Of a stretch of DNA of 64,000 nucleotides, positions 30,478 through 44,947 are shown piece after piece. The stretch is from Salvia splendens. Taxonomy: Eukaryota > Streptophyta > Magnoliopsida > Lamiales > Lamiaceae. The notes beneath the pieces are model-generated. The model had not been told where the DNA came from, searched no databases, and saw only the letters and a list, made by a program, of their open reading frames with translations. The stretch lies in NCBI RefSeq assembly GCF_004379255.2, contig NC_056051.1, positions 25,289,267 to 25,353,266 on the forward strand, given 5' to 3'. Made by a program: the position numbers and the translations under genes. Positions within the stretch are counted from its first letter, which is position 1; each line of letters starts with the position of its first letter.

Positions 30478-32401
30478 TGGGTGGTTGTGGTGGCCGATGT
30501 TAGATTGAATTCGGATTTAGATTTGTTGTTAGCAACTATGGTAGCTTCTTTAGATTTAGTTTTGTAGGAGTATATCAGAGTACTTGTTTTGAGTATATCC
30601 CTTGCAATCCAAATTTATTTCGTATAATTGATCATCTTAAAACTACTAGTAATTTTTTTGTTCCAAGTTAATCTATTACTATGTTTTTAAAATTAGAATT
30701 TATGAAAGTAGTGTTTACTGAATTAAGGGTTAGAGATTAAATAAGAGAGAGAAAATAAAATAAATTAGTAAATAGAAAATAACAAAAACACTATATGTTC
30801 AAAAGATGGTCATATTTTTTTTTAGACTATTGATCAAAATTAATCTCTATATATTTTTAATAAGTGTATTATATCTACTTAGATGGGTTTTTTTTCTACT
30901 AGCACATTTTCCTCTTAGTTTCTCGTTTTACTAATTTTGTAACTAAACTCATGATGTCCATAATTAATAGAATTAGTAAAAAAATAAGAAATACTTAATT
31001 CTTATTTAAATAATGAACTACAAAAGCTCACTTAGTTTTTAAAATATAACCACAAATTGCAAAAACGAATATGAGACAGCATTCAATAGTTCACAAGTTC
31101 AAAATTAAATCCTAGTGTAAGCATAAGTAAAGGTTGCAAAGTAGATAAACTTTCTAACAAAAAAGTTTGCTAACCAAGCCAACATCGCCATTGTAGGTGC
31201 AATTGAACCCGAACTAAGTCGAACCCGACAATCCACCATTCACATCATATGTAACATAATGGGATGTGAAGCGACATAGAGCCAAAAGGTTGATCTTTAA
31301 AGAGCAAGGATCCTCTGTTGTGCACAGCAGGGGCTATGGTGAAAATTATAGCTAACGTGGCGTGGTGAAAATTATTGAGAAATGGCCATAAGTAATTTGT
31401 AACATGTAAAAAATTGTTATATTATTAGTAAAGTATACAAATGGAGGGCCACAATCCATGATGCATTCTGATATGTTTGAGAATAAAAAGTCAATCATAT
31501 AAATTCCCACTAAAAAATTACAAAAACTTGATCACAATCAATATAGATATTTACATATTTAATTTTGGTGCCCTAAACCAGACTTCATTTCAAAAAGGAA
31601 AAAAAAATAATACTCCGTAGTACTTTTGTCCCTTGCTAAGTGATGTGCTTTTTTCACTCATTTTGAAAAAATAATATTTAATAGTTAAGATGGAATGAGA
31701 GTAAAGTAACAGAATAAATAATATAAAGAAGACTCTTCTCTATATTATTTTATCTCTTACTTTATATAGATGATATCACATGGTATATTGACCAGCAAAT
31801 TAAATTTTAAAGTGGTGCATGACTCCATTTATAGATGGAATATATATATGATCTCCTAGTGGATTTCCACATAAGTCTTTTCATCTCATCTTTGGTAAAA
31901 AGTTGCCATAATTTTGGGGTACCATTTACAAATTATAGGATTTCCACATAAGTCTTTTCATCTCATCTTCGGTAAAATGTTGACATAATTTTGGTGTACC
32001 ATTTATAAATGATCATTTGTTTTTGTCTGAAAACATGAAAAGATGTTAAAGTTGATGCAATTCTGTCCACCATTTCTTCTATCAACATAATTTGACCTCT
32101 CACCCTACACAATAGATGCCAATTTGTGTATATTATTGACTCATAAAAAGTAGAAACAATGTTCAAAGACAATGAGAACAATATATCCGTATATTTACAA
32201 TAAAGAACCACAATTTAGTTGATAAAACATTTTCCAGGGATTCACCACCGTAATTAAAAGATAAATGAGAACCTATTATTAATACCTAGCTAATAAAAAC
32301 ATCTTAATATCTTTAATATTGAAAATTGCATGTGTAGTTGGTAGGTCAATTTCGGAGGCACTATTGCTTAAATTACTCATCATGTAATAACCTAACTCAC
32401 T
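30478..32401. other. Intergenic region downstream of the LRR receptor gene
   Basis: 3' untranslated region of the LRR gene, then AT-rich DNA with no gene. It holds a 77-bp tandem duplication (31,861-32,012, unit starting GGATTTCCACATAAGTC) and a Stowaway-like half near 31,612 (TACTCCGTAGTACTTTTGTC). Confidence 0.4.
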
Positions 32402-32403
32402 TA

Positions 32404-32642
32404 CTTCCTCCCTCCATCCTATGTTACTTGCATTGTTCCATTTCGGCTCGTCACAAACTACTTACACTATTTCTAATTTAAGTTGGAATTAATGTATTTA
32501 ATTAATATGTTAGTTTAAGTTAAGAGCTCATTTATTAAGTGATGTCTCATTACACTTAAAATTCTAATTTAATTACACTAATAAATCAATCTTAAATTTA
32601 CGGCCTAAAATGAAAAGTGCGAGTGACATGGGACGGAGGGAG
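32404..32642. mobile_element. Stowaway MITE (uninterrupted relative of 16,880-17,540)
   Basis: Ends CTTCCTCCCTCCATCCTATG and GACATGGGACGGAGGGAG flanked by TA. The internal TTTCGGCTCGTCACAAAC and TTAAGTGATGTCTCATTACA segments are shared with the interrupted copy. Confidence 0.88.
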
Positions 32643-32644
32643 TA

Positions 32645-35407
32645 TTTGATAAGAACTAAAACTAATTCCTTTAATGCTTTATGTTTAAAATTGAGAAATG
32701 GTGCTAATTTTCAATTTTGAGCACCAAAAAAGTTATGAAAATGGTAAAACGGCATGAAAATAGCTGTATAAAATGGTGGAAAATAACATTTTAAATTGGA
32801 GAATGCTTGGACAGTGGAATTCAGACATGGGCCACTCACAAAAATCATTATATTGTTTTTGTCTCTTGCAGCAAGATCTGCCTCTCCGTTGCCAACTGCG
32901 CTACGCCCCTGCGGACACTATGCATATAAGTGGAGTGTTCCTAAATTATAAACATAGAATTAGAGAGTCTTATGTTAGATAGTCTAGCATGCTAAAATTT
33001 ACTACAAAGTTGAGATTTGTGAATAGAATCCAGATACTAACAAAAAATTATTTAGTAATTACAAATGTATCGTTGAATATCACCTTGCTAAAGCTGAATT
33101 TAAATCTAAACCCAAACAAATGCACTATATTAAAAAAAAACAAATCAATGTACTAAATTAAAAAGAAGAGTATAGCATCCGAGAAAAAAGTATGGCGGAG
33201 ATAAATAATACGGACTGTATACACTGTTTATTATTTCATTTTAAAGTCGATTATAATGGTTGTAACAAACATGGATATTAGAATAGTTAAAAGTGTTTTC
33301 AACTCATGCATGGGTCGCACCATATTGTTCACCCAGTTAATATACTTCTAATATTTATAATTTCAAACATATTGATAATTTTTGGAATAGTAAATCATAT
33401 TTACGTGCACCGATGCAAAACAAGTAAGGCATACATGTGTTGTATTAGCAAATGTATAAAATGGTTTTATTAGAGAGACATATAACAATTTTATTAGATA
33501 TAAATATAGTAGTACAATTTTATATTGAAAATTGATTTTGTAGGCCTTATAAATATAATTATATATTAATAATTAGTATTATGAATCTTTGTTATTAAAC
33601 CTAAAAAACCCTAAACCTAGTCTCCAAAGAAATACACTTAAATAAACAATGCAAGAACCTTTTACTTTTTACTTAGGCTAAAATTATTTAAAATAGGGTG
33701 AATTGTAGACTTAGGGTCTAGAACGTAACTAACCGCCTTGCTTCATACATGAACCTAATAGCATTATCAATCTAAAGGCTAATAAATTATTGTGTGATGA
33801 ATAATTCTTCATTCAATAATTCTTTTAATAGATTTGTTAGATTACATTTCAGTAGTTTAAACACTAGAGACGTGGAGTACCAGCTAGTTTTTAGTGTGGG
33901 TAAATACTTTGTACTTACCCAAATTTAGGTAAGAATTTAGGACTTTTTTGGTGGAGAACTTATCAAAATTTAAAGATTTTTTTTATAAATAAATTGAAGT
34001 TACCCAAATTAAAGTGATAAATAATTATGTCTATAGTCCATGGCCTGATTCTAAAAAATTGAGGATTTGTGGATCAGTCCCACTTAATAAGATTTAATGG
34101 AAAAGTCCACAAACACTTTGTCATAAACAAGTGATATACATCATTACACCTTGGAATCTAGACAAATGGTTGCATTACAATCAGTTTAGACCCTTTTTTT
34201 TTTATAGCCAAATCTATGAGAATTAAAAGTGGGTAAATAAATATTCTCAATATTAAATAAAACTACCAATTACCCAAAAAAACTATGATATTTAATTGGT
34301 TATATCCTAGTTTGTCTTGCAATTTTAAAACTCAATCAGAAAAATAATGAAATTTGAATTTGTTCTTAATTACTAGTTATATAACAAAAATTTTAAGTGA
34401 AATTGTATCTAATTTGAAACTCGGGAAATCAAATGTAGATGTCACCGTCAATGAGTTAAATGACTTCAGCTATTCATAATTAAAGCAATGTCATTTAGTT
34501 GAAAAACATCATCAATATTATTACACATAAGTGACTTTATGTTTTGCCGTTGGATCATTGAAAATTAAACCAAATTTCACTATTTTTCGGCTAAATTTTA
34601 AAATTGTAAGACACACCAATTCGACCAAATTTTTTTAAAAATTGACAATTTATCCTAAACAAAAATAAAAAAATACTTCAATTTTAAGTATTGAGATTTA
34701 GAACTCGAACCCCTTTTAAATTCCAATACCCCCCCCCCCTCAAAATATAAAAAGAATATTTTAAACATATATACATATTTTCCATTTCTTTTATGATTAT
34801 TAGACTTTGGTTTTATTGTATCCTCAAACATGCTCCTTTTCATATTTTTTTTGTTGACAAGGAGAATATGTATATATAAATTAACTAATTTTGCAACAAT
34901 AATAAAACTAATTAACTAAACAAACACAGGTCTTACTTATTCAATTAATTTGGTCATCTAAAGACTTCAAAATTGATTTTTTGTCACTACCTTTTCTGTC
35001 AAAGTTTCCAATGTCAGTTATGTTTAAAAAATACAGATAAATATCCGAATCATATATAACCTCAAGCATCTTAGACTTAATTAGGTAACAATTTTAAAAT
35101 ATATACATTATTAAATCAAAAGTTGTACCACGTCTAATGGGACAAGGATAATTTTTATATTACATTAATATAATTCCAATGTATTCAAAGGAATATCACA
35201 AAATAAGATCAGAGATTTCATACTAGAAGACATCAAGTTCTAAAATAAATAAACACAATCCTGTGTTGGTAGATTATGCTGATTTTCAACACATTTAATT
35301 ATAATTCACACGTCACTTTACAAGTCCAAATGCATGACATATGAGTAAAATATAATTAATAATTCCACTAATTAAGGAGACGAATCATCCAGAATAATAC
35401 TACGAAT
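32645..35407. other. AT-rich gene-free stretch
   Basis: No coding, RNA or clear mobile sequence recognised. Many poly-A/T runs and a C11 run at about 34,729-34,739. Confidence 0.4.
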
Positions 35408-35755
35408 TAGACATGCCCACGGTTCGTAAACCGGCGGTTCGAGTTTCGAGAAATGTGGAACCAGAACCGAACCGTGAGGCTATTTCACGGTTCCGGTTCT
35501 GAACCGCCGGTTTTCCGGCAGTTTTTTACGGTTTTTCACGATTCCGAACTGCCGGTTTCCGGTAATTTTTCACGGTTTTCCGATAGTTTTTCACGGTTCC
35601 GGCACGGTTTCGGTTCGTAAAATTTAAAACCGGAACCGGTCCGCGATTCAAAATATGGCGGTTTCGGTTCAAGAAAAAAGTCACGGTTCCGGTTCGGAAC
35701 CGGCGGTTACGGTTCCGCGGTTAACCGCCGGAATCGAAAACCTTGGGCATCTTTA
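35408..35755. mobile_element. 348-bp hAT MITE with 8-bp target duplication
   Basis: Starts TAGACATGCCCACGGTT; the reverse complement of its end reads TAAAGATGCCCAAGGTT. Flanked by CTACGAAT on both sides (35,400-35,407 and 35,756-35,763). The interior is almost wholly alternating CGGTT and AACCG motifs in both orientations, giving many possible local hairpins. No open frame of its own. Confidence 0.88.
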
Positions 35756-36189
35756 CTACGAATGTGACCGGTCTAAATAAAACACAATATCTCCCGTTGT
35801 CTACCTTAATCCTTTGATTTCTTAATGAGATCCCATCAAATCATTTTCTTCTCCTATCTTCCTTAGTGGAAATGAATCTTTCTTATACTCGAAGGGTTGC
35901 TGTTTTTTTTGTTTTGATGGTTTGCGGTGTAGTTTTTTATCGCTTGTTTCGAACCTTTGCTCACCTCTTATCGGCTCGAGTTTTTCGATTAATAGAAAAA
36001 ACAACATAAATCTTTATCCAAGAAGTAAGGATGCGAAAGTGAAAATAGTAGAGTTTAAGGATTAAAATTGCAACTTTTATAAAATGAAAAAGATAAAACA
36101 CAAACTAAATACACTCGCAAAAGAATTAAAACGGATTCGAGTTCGAGGCAAGATGACCACTGCAACTCACTCATCGCACACAATCAGCC

Positions 36190-36345
36190 TTCGCCCCTCA
36201 CGTGCCATGCATCGCCGCGGCTCACATCACTTCCGCTGACGTGTCCCACTACAGCCACGTCACCACCTTGAATATCCATCGCCACGTGTCCAACTACTGA
36301 TTGCCTTTAAATTGATCCCTCGCTTCACTCATTATATTTTCAGTA
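36190..36345 (+). promoter_or_regulatory. BRUTUS-like gene promoter with clustered G-boxes
   Basis: Two perfect CACGTG G-boxes (36,199-36,204 and 36,283-36,288), with GACGTG (36,238-36,243) and CACGTC (36,256-36,261) between them, all within 90 bp. A TATA-like ATTATATTTT lies at 36,331-36,340, about 145 bp before the ATG. G-boxes bind bHLH factors; iron-deficiency bHLH proteins are known both to induce BRUTUS genes and to be its substrates, so this cluster fits that feedback. Confidence 0.55.
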
Positions 36346-36481
36346 AAAGACGAAAAACTATTGCAAAATTAAAAAAGGAGAATTTTTAGAGAGAGAACTT
36401 AACGAAGCTAGAAGAGAATTCCTAAGTAAAAAGGGGACCTCTTTCGTTTTTTTTCTTCCGTAACGGTTGTTGTAGGAGTAG

Positions 36482-39400
36482 ATGGCGACGCCGGTTATAC
36501 AGAACGGCGGCGTTTCGGTGATGGCGGCCGCGCCGGTGGATCAGACCGGCCGGGCGGCGGCCACGCTGAGGCTGTCGTCTCCGATCAGGATATTCCTGTT
36601 CTTCCACAAGGCGATTCGAGCAGAGCTGGACGGCCTTCACCAGACTGCCCTGGCTTTGGCAACTAATGGAAGCGGCGGAGATATCAAGCAATTGATGAAG
36701 AAGTGTCATTTCTTAAGGTCAATTTACAAGCACCATTGCAATGCCGAGGACGAGGTATGTGCTGAATTTATTTTTTCCGTTTGGATGTTTGCTGCGTCTC
36801 CGAATTAGATGATTATTTTGTTGATTTTAGTTGATCGTGTTGTGCATTTGGTTGGTATGAGTATAACTCCGCTGTATAAAGCATTTCGGATGAAAATATC
36901 TAGATTTAGGTACCTGCCTATTTTTTGTTTAATTTTATTCTTATTGGAGAGTGCTTTTATTTACTGTTACTTGTTTTCGTTTTAGTGGAGTAATTAATAG
37001 GTCTAGTTTCTGATTTGGCGAAATGAAGAACTTACGGCATGATTTGCAGTTCGCAATACGTGATAAGTGTTGTTAAATTAAATTAGTAGAAATTTTTACT
37101 CAATCTCTGGAATTTTGAATCACGGGCAGCTAAACCTGTATCGGCTATTCCTCGTCAAGCTTTTTAATTGTGATTGCTGATTTCTATTTTAAGAAATTTT
37201 GTTGCTTAAATGCAAGTGGGAAAAGTATCTGCTAGCACAAAATTGTGAACATGCCTCTTTATAGTGATGCAATATGCTTGTTGAAGTTTCACATGCTTTC
37301 ATTATGTGCCACAATATCTCATGGCTAAGGAAAATAAGTTGATTAACTATGTTTCTTCAGGAAACTGTGGTATCAGACATATTCAGTGAATCAATGTCAG
37401 TTTCTGTGTAGTTTCGTCAACAGTAGTTGCAATGATCAAAGATTGGTTATTGATATTCTCCTTGATTGCTCATGCAACTGTTTGGAGTATGCAACCTAAC
37501 GACTAAAAAGTCTTTCATATATTAATGACAGGTTATATTTCCTGCCCTTGACATCCGTGTGAAGAATGTGGCACGGACTTATTCTCTCGAACATGAGGGT
37601 GAAAGTGTGCTTTTTGATCAGTTGTTTACATTGTTAGGGAATGATATGGAAAATGAGGAAAGCTACAAAAGAGAGTTGGCATCTTGTACAGGAGCACTTC
37701 AAACATCAATTAGTCAGCACATGTCTAAGGAAGAGGAGCAGGTTCAGTTTTGGTCATCCTTCTTTTTCTTTCTTCGCCACCCTCTTTTCCTTGTCTGACA
37801 ACGACAGAAAATCATGCTTATCTCAAAGAAATATACATATAATATTAGATAGTAAAAAATATATCCATATGGCTGCACATTGTTGCCTTTGGTGCTTTGC
37901 TGGATCAGAAATAACTCATTTGCATTACTGCTGCATGTCAGGTGTAAGTTGTCCATCCCATTTGTCGAATATTATGGAGCTAGATCTCCAGTTGTCGTTT
38001 CATACTTAAGATAGGCTACGCTTCTTCACGGAGTCTGCTTATCCTAAGCTATTTTTCTGCGTGCTATAAAAATGAGAAATGGAATTCAGCTAGGTTGTTA
38101 CTGCCATATCATATACACCAGTCCAATATTAAGATATTTATCCCTTGCCTAGAACTATTTCATCCTGGACTACAAATGATGTACTTAAGAGTAGAAAAAA
38201 ATTCCATTGTACTTCTGATATGCTTGGGATTAAAATTCAGGCAATGCTTTCATCATCTTAACCTGATGCATTACAGAGTTGTTTTCTATTTGGCAGGTGT
38301 TCCCCTTACTTAGTGAAAAGTTTTCATTTGAGGAGCAGGCATCATTGGTTTGGCAGTTCTTGTGTAGCATTCCTGTAAATATGATGGCAGAATTCCTGCC
38401 ATGGCTTTCGTCATCAATTTCACCAGATGAAAGGCTGGATATGCGTAAATGCTTGCAGAGAATCATTCCAGATGAAAGACTGCTTCAACAGGTTAGATAG
38501 TTTGGTTAGAAACACAAGGAGAAATGACTTTCTAGTCTCCGTTTCCTGACTTCTCTTTATGTCATTCAAGATTATTTTTAATTGGATGGATGGGGTAACT
38601 GTTTGCAACAAGCGTAAACGTTCTGAAGATGATCCCAGGCTTTCCAATAGCTCTCATGCATCCCCTTCGACTGAAAAAAGAGATCTCCTGCCATCTGATT
38701 GTAGTGGTATCAGGTCTTCGCACAGGTCTTCACAATACCATCCAGTGGATGATATATTACATTGGCATAAAGCTATCCAGAAGGAATTGATTGATATCGC
38801 TGAAGCAGCTCGATGTATAAAGTTCACTGGAGATTTTTCTGATCTATCTGCCTTCAACAGAAGGCTTCAATTTATAGCTGAAGTCTGTATTTTCCACAGG
38901 TACTATAGTCCCTCTCATTTAGACTAGTTTATGCAGTCCAAATGATTTTTTGGGTACTTCTCTGGACATTGTTCCTTTATTGAATGGCGCATTAAATTTA
39001 TTTGCATTTGCTGCAGCATTGCTGAGGACAAAGTTATATTCCCTGCTGTAGAAATGTCATTTGTCGAGGAGCATGCAGCAGAAGAAAGTGAATTCGAAAA
39101 ATTTCGATGCTTAATAGAAAGTATTGAAAGTGCTGGAGCTAACTCATGTGTTGAATTTTATTCTGAACTATGCTCACAGGCTGATCACATAATGGAGATG
39201 ATAAAGAAGCATTTTCTGAATGAGGAAAAACTGGTATGTGATTTATGCTGGTTGTTTCTGTTTTATATTTCTTCATGTACTTGTATACGTTGGCAGAAAG
39301 GTCAATTTATCTTATCAAGAAAGAGTGCTAATCACAAATTCTATAAAGTGTGTATAAGATGCATTGATGAAGAGGCTAGCTATCATTCATAAAAGATTGG

Positions 39401-42400
39401 TTTCATACATTCAAATGTTAATGATACTTCATTTCAGTGCTTCTGGATGTCTCAATGAGTTAGATTGCAGGTACTTCCACTTGCAAGGAAGAATTTCAGC
39501 CTGGAGCGACAGCGCAAACTTCTTTACCAGAGCTTATGTGTGATGCCACTCAGATTGATTGAGTCTGTCTTACCATGGTTGGTTGGTTCATTGAGTGAAG
39601 AGGAAGCTCGATGCTTTCTTTGTAACATGCACATGGCAGGTACACCTTGAAGTCCTTCTTAACACTTTGAACTTTTCATCAGTATATTTCATTTTCCAAC
39701 ACTTGATACTTTTTATTTCTTCTAAGCAAATGATGTTATTGTGCAGCCCCAGCATCTGACACTGCGTTGGTTACATTGTTTACTGGCTGGGCATGCAAGG
39801 GTTATCCTAGGGAAATCTGTTTGTCTTCTAGTGCAATTGGTTGTTATCTTTCCAAGGAAACTGGAGAAACACAAGAGCATTCTGGCAGATCTTGTCGTAA
39901 CTGTGCCTGTGCAAGTTCTTCCTCTACAACTTGTGGCCAAACATGTGAGAAGCCAATTGATCAGGCAAACTTAGTGTGTTCCGTTGAAAATAATATTTGC
40001 ACTATTTCAAAGACAGAATCTCCAAAAGCTTCAAATCAGTCTTGTTGTGTTCCTGGCCTAGGAGTGAATAGCAATAGTCTAGGAATGAGTTCGCTAGCCA
40101 CTGTGAAATCTGTACGCTCATTATCTTTTGGTCCAAGTGCTCCTTCTCTCAACTCTAGTCTTTTTAACTGGGAAACAGATAATAGTTCCAGTATAAGTGG
40201 CCATTCAAGGCCAATTGATAATATTTTTAAATTTCACAAAGCAATCCGGAAAGATTTGGAATTTCTAGATATTGAATCTGGAAAACTAGGTGATTGTGAT
40301 GAAACTTTCCTGAGACAGTTTACTGGTAGATTTCGTCTTCTCTGGGGTTTGTATAGAGCGCATAGTAATGCAGAGGATGAAATTGTCTTTCCTGCTTTGG
40401 AATCAAAGGAAACTCTTCACAATGTCAGTCATTCTTACACGTTGGACCACAAACAGGAAGAAGAATTGTTTGAGGATATCTCATCTGCACTGGCAGAGCT
40501 CTCCCAACTTCATGGGAATTTGAGTGCAAAAGCTGCTAGTGACAATTTGAATGAGAGTTTATTGGGTTCTTTGAGTAGTATTGATCATTTACAAAAGTAC
40601 AATGAGCTGGCTACAAAGATTCAGGGCATGTGCAAATCCATTAAAGTAACATTAGATCATCATGTCCTGCGTGAAGAGGTTGAACTTTGGCCATTGTTTG
40701 ACCGGCATTTTTCTGTTGAGGAACAAGATAAGCTTGTTGGTCGCATTATTGGAACAACAGGAGCTGAGGTGCTTCAATCAATGCTGCCTTGGGTAACATC
40801 TGCTCTTACACAGGAAGAGCAAAACAAGATGGTGAACACATGGAAGAATGCAACTAAGAACACTATGTTCAGTGAATGGCTTGATGAATGGTGGGGAGGG
40901 ACCCTTGCAGCATCATCACAGGCATCCACATCAGAAAATAACATCTCTCAAGGTACTTCTGGAAATTACCCAGTTACTGTTTTAATTTTACGTACTAAGT
41001 TAATGATTGTATTTCTTTGCTTCATCTTCTTTTTGTCTTTTAGTTGGGGGGTGGGAGGATTGGGATCTTCACTCTGGTCTTTTCCCCCTTACAAAAGGGA
41101 GGAATACTATTAAGCAACAATGCAGTTGGTTTATGATTGTGTTTGCTACTAGGAGTATGTCACCAATTTTCTAGGATGACACTTTATTAAAGTATTGTGT
41201 GTACTTGTTTTTTCAGAAATTGATACCCATGAATCTGTGGACCTAAGTGATCATACATTTAAGCCTGGGTGGAAAGATATTTTCCGGATGAACCAAAATG
41301 AGATTGAGTTAGAGATGCATAAAGTCTCCCATGATCCAACCCTGGATCCAAGAAGAAAAGCGTATCTCCTTCAACACCTTATCACCAGGTGCCGCCATCT
41401 TACTAGTATCTGAATGTTTTGGTTTTTTGTTGGAAGTTTTGTCATTTTGGTTGGTTATCTTAGGCCATTAACTTACTTAGAGCACTGTAACTTTTCATTT
41501 AGTAAATGGATAGCTTATCAGCAGAAGTTCTCACAATCAACAACTAGTGAAGTTGATGATGATAAAGATTTACTTGGACAAATCCCATCATATCGTGATC
41601 CTGAGAAACAAATTTTTGGATGTGAGCATTACAAAAGAAACTGTAAGCTGCGTGCTGCTTGTTGCGGAAAGCTGGTTGCATGCAGGTTCTGCCATGATGA
41701 AGTCAGTGACCATTCAATGGATAGGTACCTCCTAAAGAACTGACTATTGTTTATACATTGTGTTTCTACTCTTAAGGTAATTCTTAGCATTTAATATATC
41801 TGCAGGAAGGCAACATCAGAGATGTTGTGTATGAATTGCTTACAAGTTCAGCCGGTTGGATCAGTTTGCATGACACCTTCTTGTAACGGGCTTTCAATGG
41901 CAAAGTACTATTGCAGCAGCTGCAAGTTCTTCGATGATGAACGGTGAGCTTTGATTAGTTTTAGTTTCCTTCTCGTAGGCTGTTATATAATATGGCTCTA
42001 GTTTCTACATACTAGTTGGAATTAAAGGATCATATCAGTCCATTATATGTGGATACTGTTTGTTTACAATTGTCTCCACTTCTCCAGTTGGATGATAAAT
42101 GAAAAATCTATTTGTAACTTTGTAATGATAAAACAACTTGCTTCGGCGAGTTAACAAGTTTTGCTGGTTTTTGCTTTTCAGGGATGTCTATCATTGTCCA
42201 TCCTGCAATTTGTGCCGTGTTGGAAAAGGTCTTGGTATAGATTTTTTCCATTGCATGACATGCAATTATTGCCTTGGGATGCAACTAAAGGAACACAAAT
42301 GCAGAGAGAAGGGTCTTGAAAGCAACTGCCCGATATGCTGCGACTTTTTGTTCACATCAAGTACGGCTGTCAGGGCTCTTCCATGTGGTCATTACATGCA

Positions 42401-43352
42401 TTCTGCTTGTTTCCAGGTCTGTTCCTTGATATAGTTTCCTGGTTTTGATTTCTCTCTTCGACAAACAACTGAAATTAGAGCCTCTACTCATCAATGTCTC
42501 TCATTCACACCAGGCGTATGCTTGTACACACTACAGCTGTCCTATCTGCAGCAAGTCGATGGGAGACATGTCGGTTAGGACTAACTTTTCATATTTAAAG
42601 CAATTATTTTGCTTATGCTCTTCGTGAAAACTCAGTTTGGACTGATTATATGTAATGACCAATCACCCGCGAAATGCACCAAACTTTTCTATGCGCTCAT
42701 AACATACACATGTTGGTTGGTTTATGTCATGAGACTTCAAGGTTGATGGCCATCGACTATATAGTATGCCCGTGTAAATACTGCATCTTCGCCCTAGTAC
42801 TTTCACTACTCGTTCTTTTTTAGAAAGTTGCATAGTCGTGCAGTAATAACTCCAAAACACACCACCATCTATTTGCTCTGGGTCAATGTATCAAGTTATG
42901 TCTGACATCGAAGTAGAACTGTATGCGCGTTTGTGCCATGTGTTTTCTTTTATTTATATAGAATTATTATGGGGAATGCAGACATTGGTGTAGTCTGCAG
43001 TTTGTATGAACTATATATATATAGAGAGAGAGAGTAGTGATCTAGGGAAACCACTACTTAGATGAATAACTAGAGAACACGAATTTAGTTCACTATAAGA
43101 GCAATTTAGTTCACTATAAGAGTGATTTAGTTCACTACAGGAAGGAGTGAACCAAAACGCCTTTACAATGAACTAAATCCTTCACGAAGTAAATACTTCA
43201 CTATAATGGTGTTTTGGCTCACTTCTTGTAGTGAACTAAATCACTCTTTTAGTGAACTAAATCGCACATATAGTGAACGATATCATTTTGATCTAATGAC
43301 TAAGATTTGTTCTCTAGTTATACACTTAATATTAGTTATACTTTGATCATCT

Positions 43353-43392
<40 letters not shown>

Positions 43393-44903
43393 GAGCGTTA
43401 TTCTCCTTTTCACATCTTAGATCCTTTTTCCTTCTTAATATTACGCGTTAGATCTAAGGCATCAACGGATCAGATTGATTCTATAAAACTGGTTCCGTGT
43501 TGCATTATAGAAGGTGGTTGTATGCATTACAGGGTTATTATTGACATTTGACGGAAAAGTAACTGCCACATTTTGGTATCTGCGAATAATGCACCACATG
43601 GTGACGAGTAATGCATATAATTGACTATATAATGCACAATATGTGAACTGCAATGCATACGAATAAGATGTACCATGTTATGATGTTTGGACACACGTTT
43701 CTTGTTTCCCCTAAGGGTTTAATAAGCTTAGGGGCTAGGGTATAGTACGTACACACGTATCTAATCTTCACATGGTAACGAGTAATGGATATAATTGACT
43801 ATATAATGCACAATTTGTGAACTGCAATGCATACGAACAAGATGTGTTGTGTTATGATGTTTGACACACGTTTCTTGTTTCCCCTAAGGGTTTAATAAGC
43901 TTAGGGGCTAGGGTATAGTACGTACGCATTAATAATAAATTATAAAACGATACGAATAATTCACCAAATTGTCACGAGTAATGGATGTTATTAACTATAT
44001 AATGCACAATATGTGAACTGCAATGCATACGAATAAGATGTACCATGTTATGATGTTTGACACACGTTTCTTGTTTCCCCTAAGGGTTTAATAAGCTTAG
44101 GGGCTGGGGTATAGTACGTAGACATTACTAACAAATTGTTGTTATTGGAATATACGTATGTGCATTATTTGGTTTAGGTAGTGCATTATGTAGCTGTTAA
44201 TTGTCATTATCTCAGTATATTATGCATTATTAGAGGTATTGTGTATATGGGTTAATCAACGGATTGAAGATTACATACGTGCATTTAGTAATGTCTACGT
44301 ACTATACCCTAGCCCCTAAGCTTATTAAACCCTTAGGGGAAACAAAAAACGTGTGTCAAACATCATAACATGGTACATCTTATTCGTATGCATTGCAGTT
44401 CACATATTGTGCATTATATAGTTAATAACATCCATTACTCGTGACAATTTGGTGAATTATTCATATCGTTTTATAATTTGTTATTAATGCGTACGTACTA
44501 TACCCTAGCCCCTAAGCTTATTAAACCCTTAGGGGAAACAAGAAACGTGTGTCAAACATCATAACACAGCACATCTTGTTCGTATGCATTGCAGTTCACA
44601 AATTGTGCATTATATAGTCAATTATATCCATTACTCGTTACCATGTGAAGATTACATACATGTCTACGTACTATACCCTATCCCCTAAGCTTATTAAACC
44701 CTTAGGGGAAACAAGAAACGTGTGTCCAAACATCATAACATGGTACATCTTATTCGTATGCATTGCAGTTAACATATTGTGCATTATATAGTCAATTATA
44801 TGCATTACCCAATGTTGATCTTGACCGTCAATTTCTCTAATCTAATGGCTGATATTAAGAAGGAAAAAGGAGGAAATATAGAAAAAGGAAATGAATACAT
44901 CCC

Positions 44904-44947
<44 letters not shown>

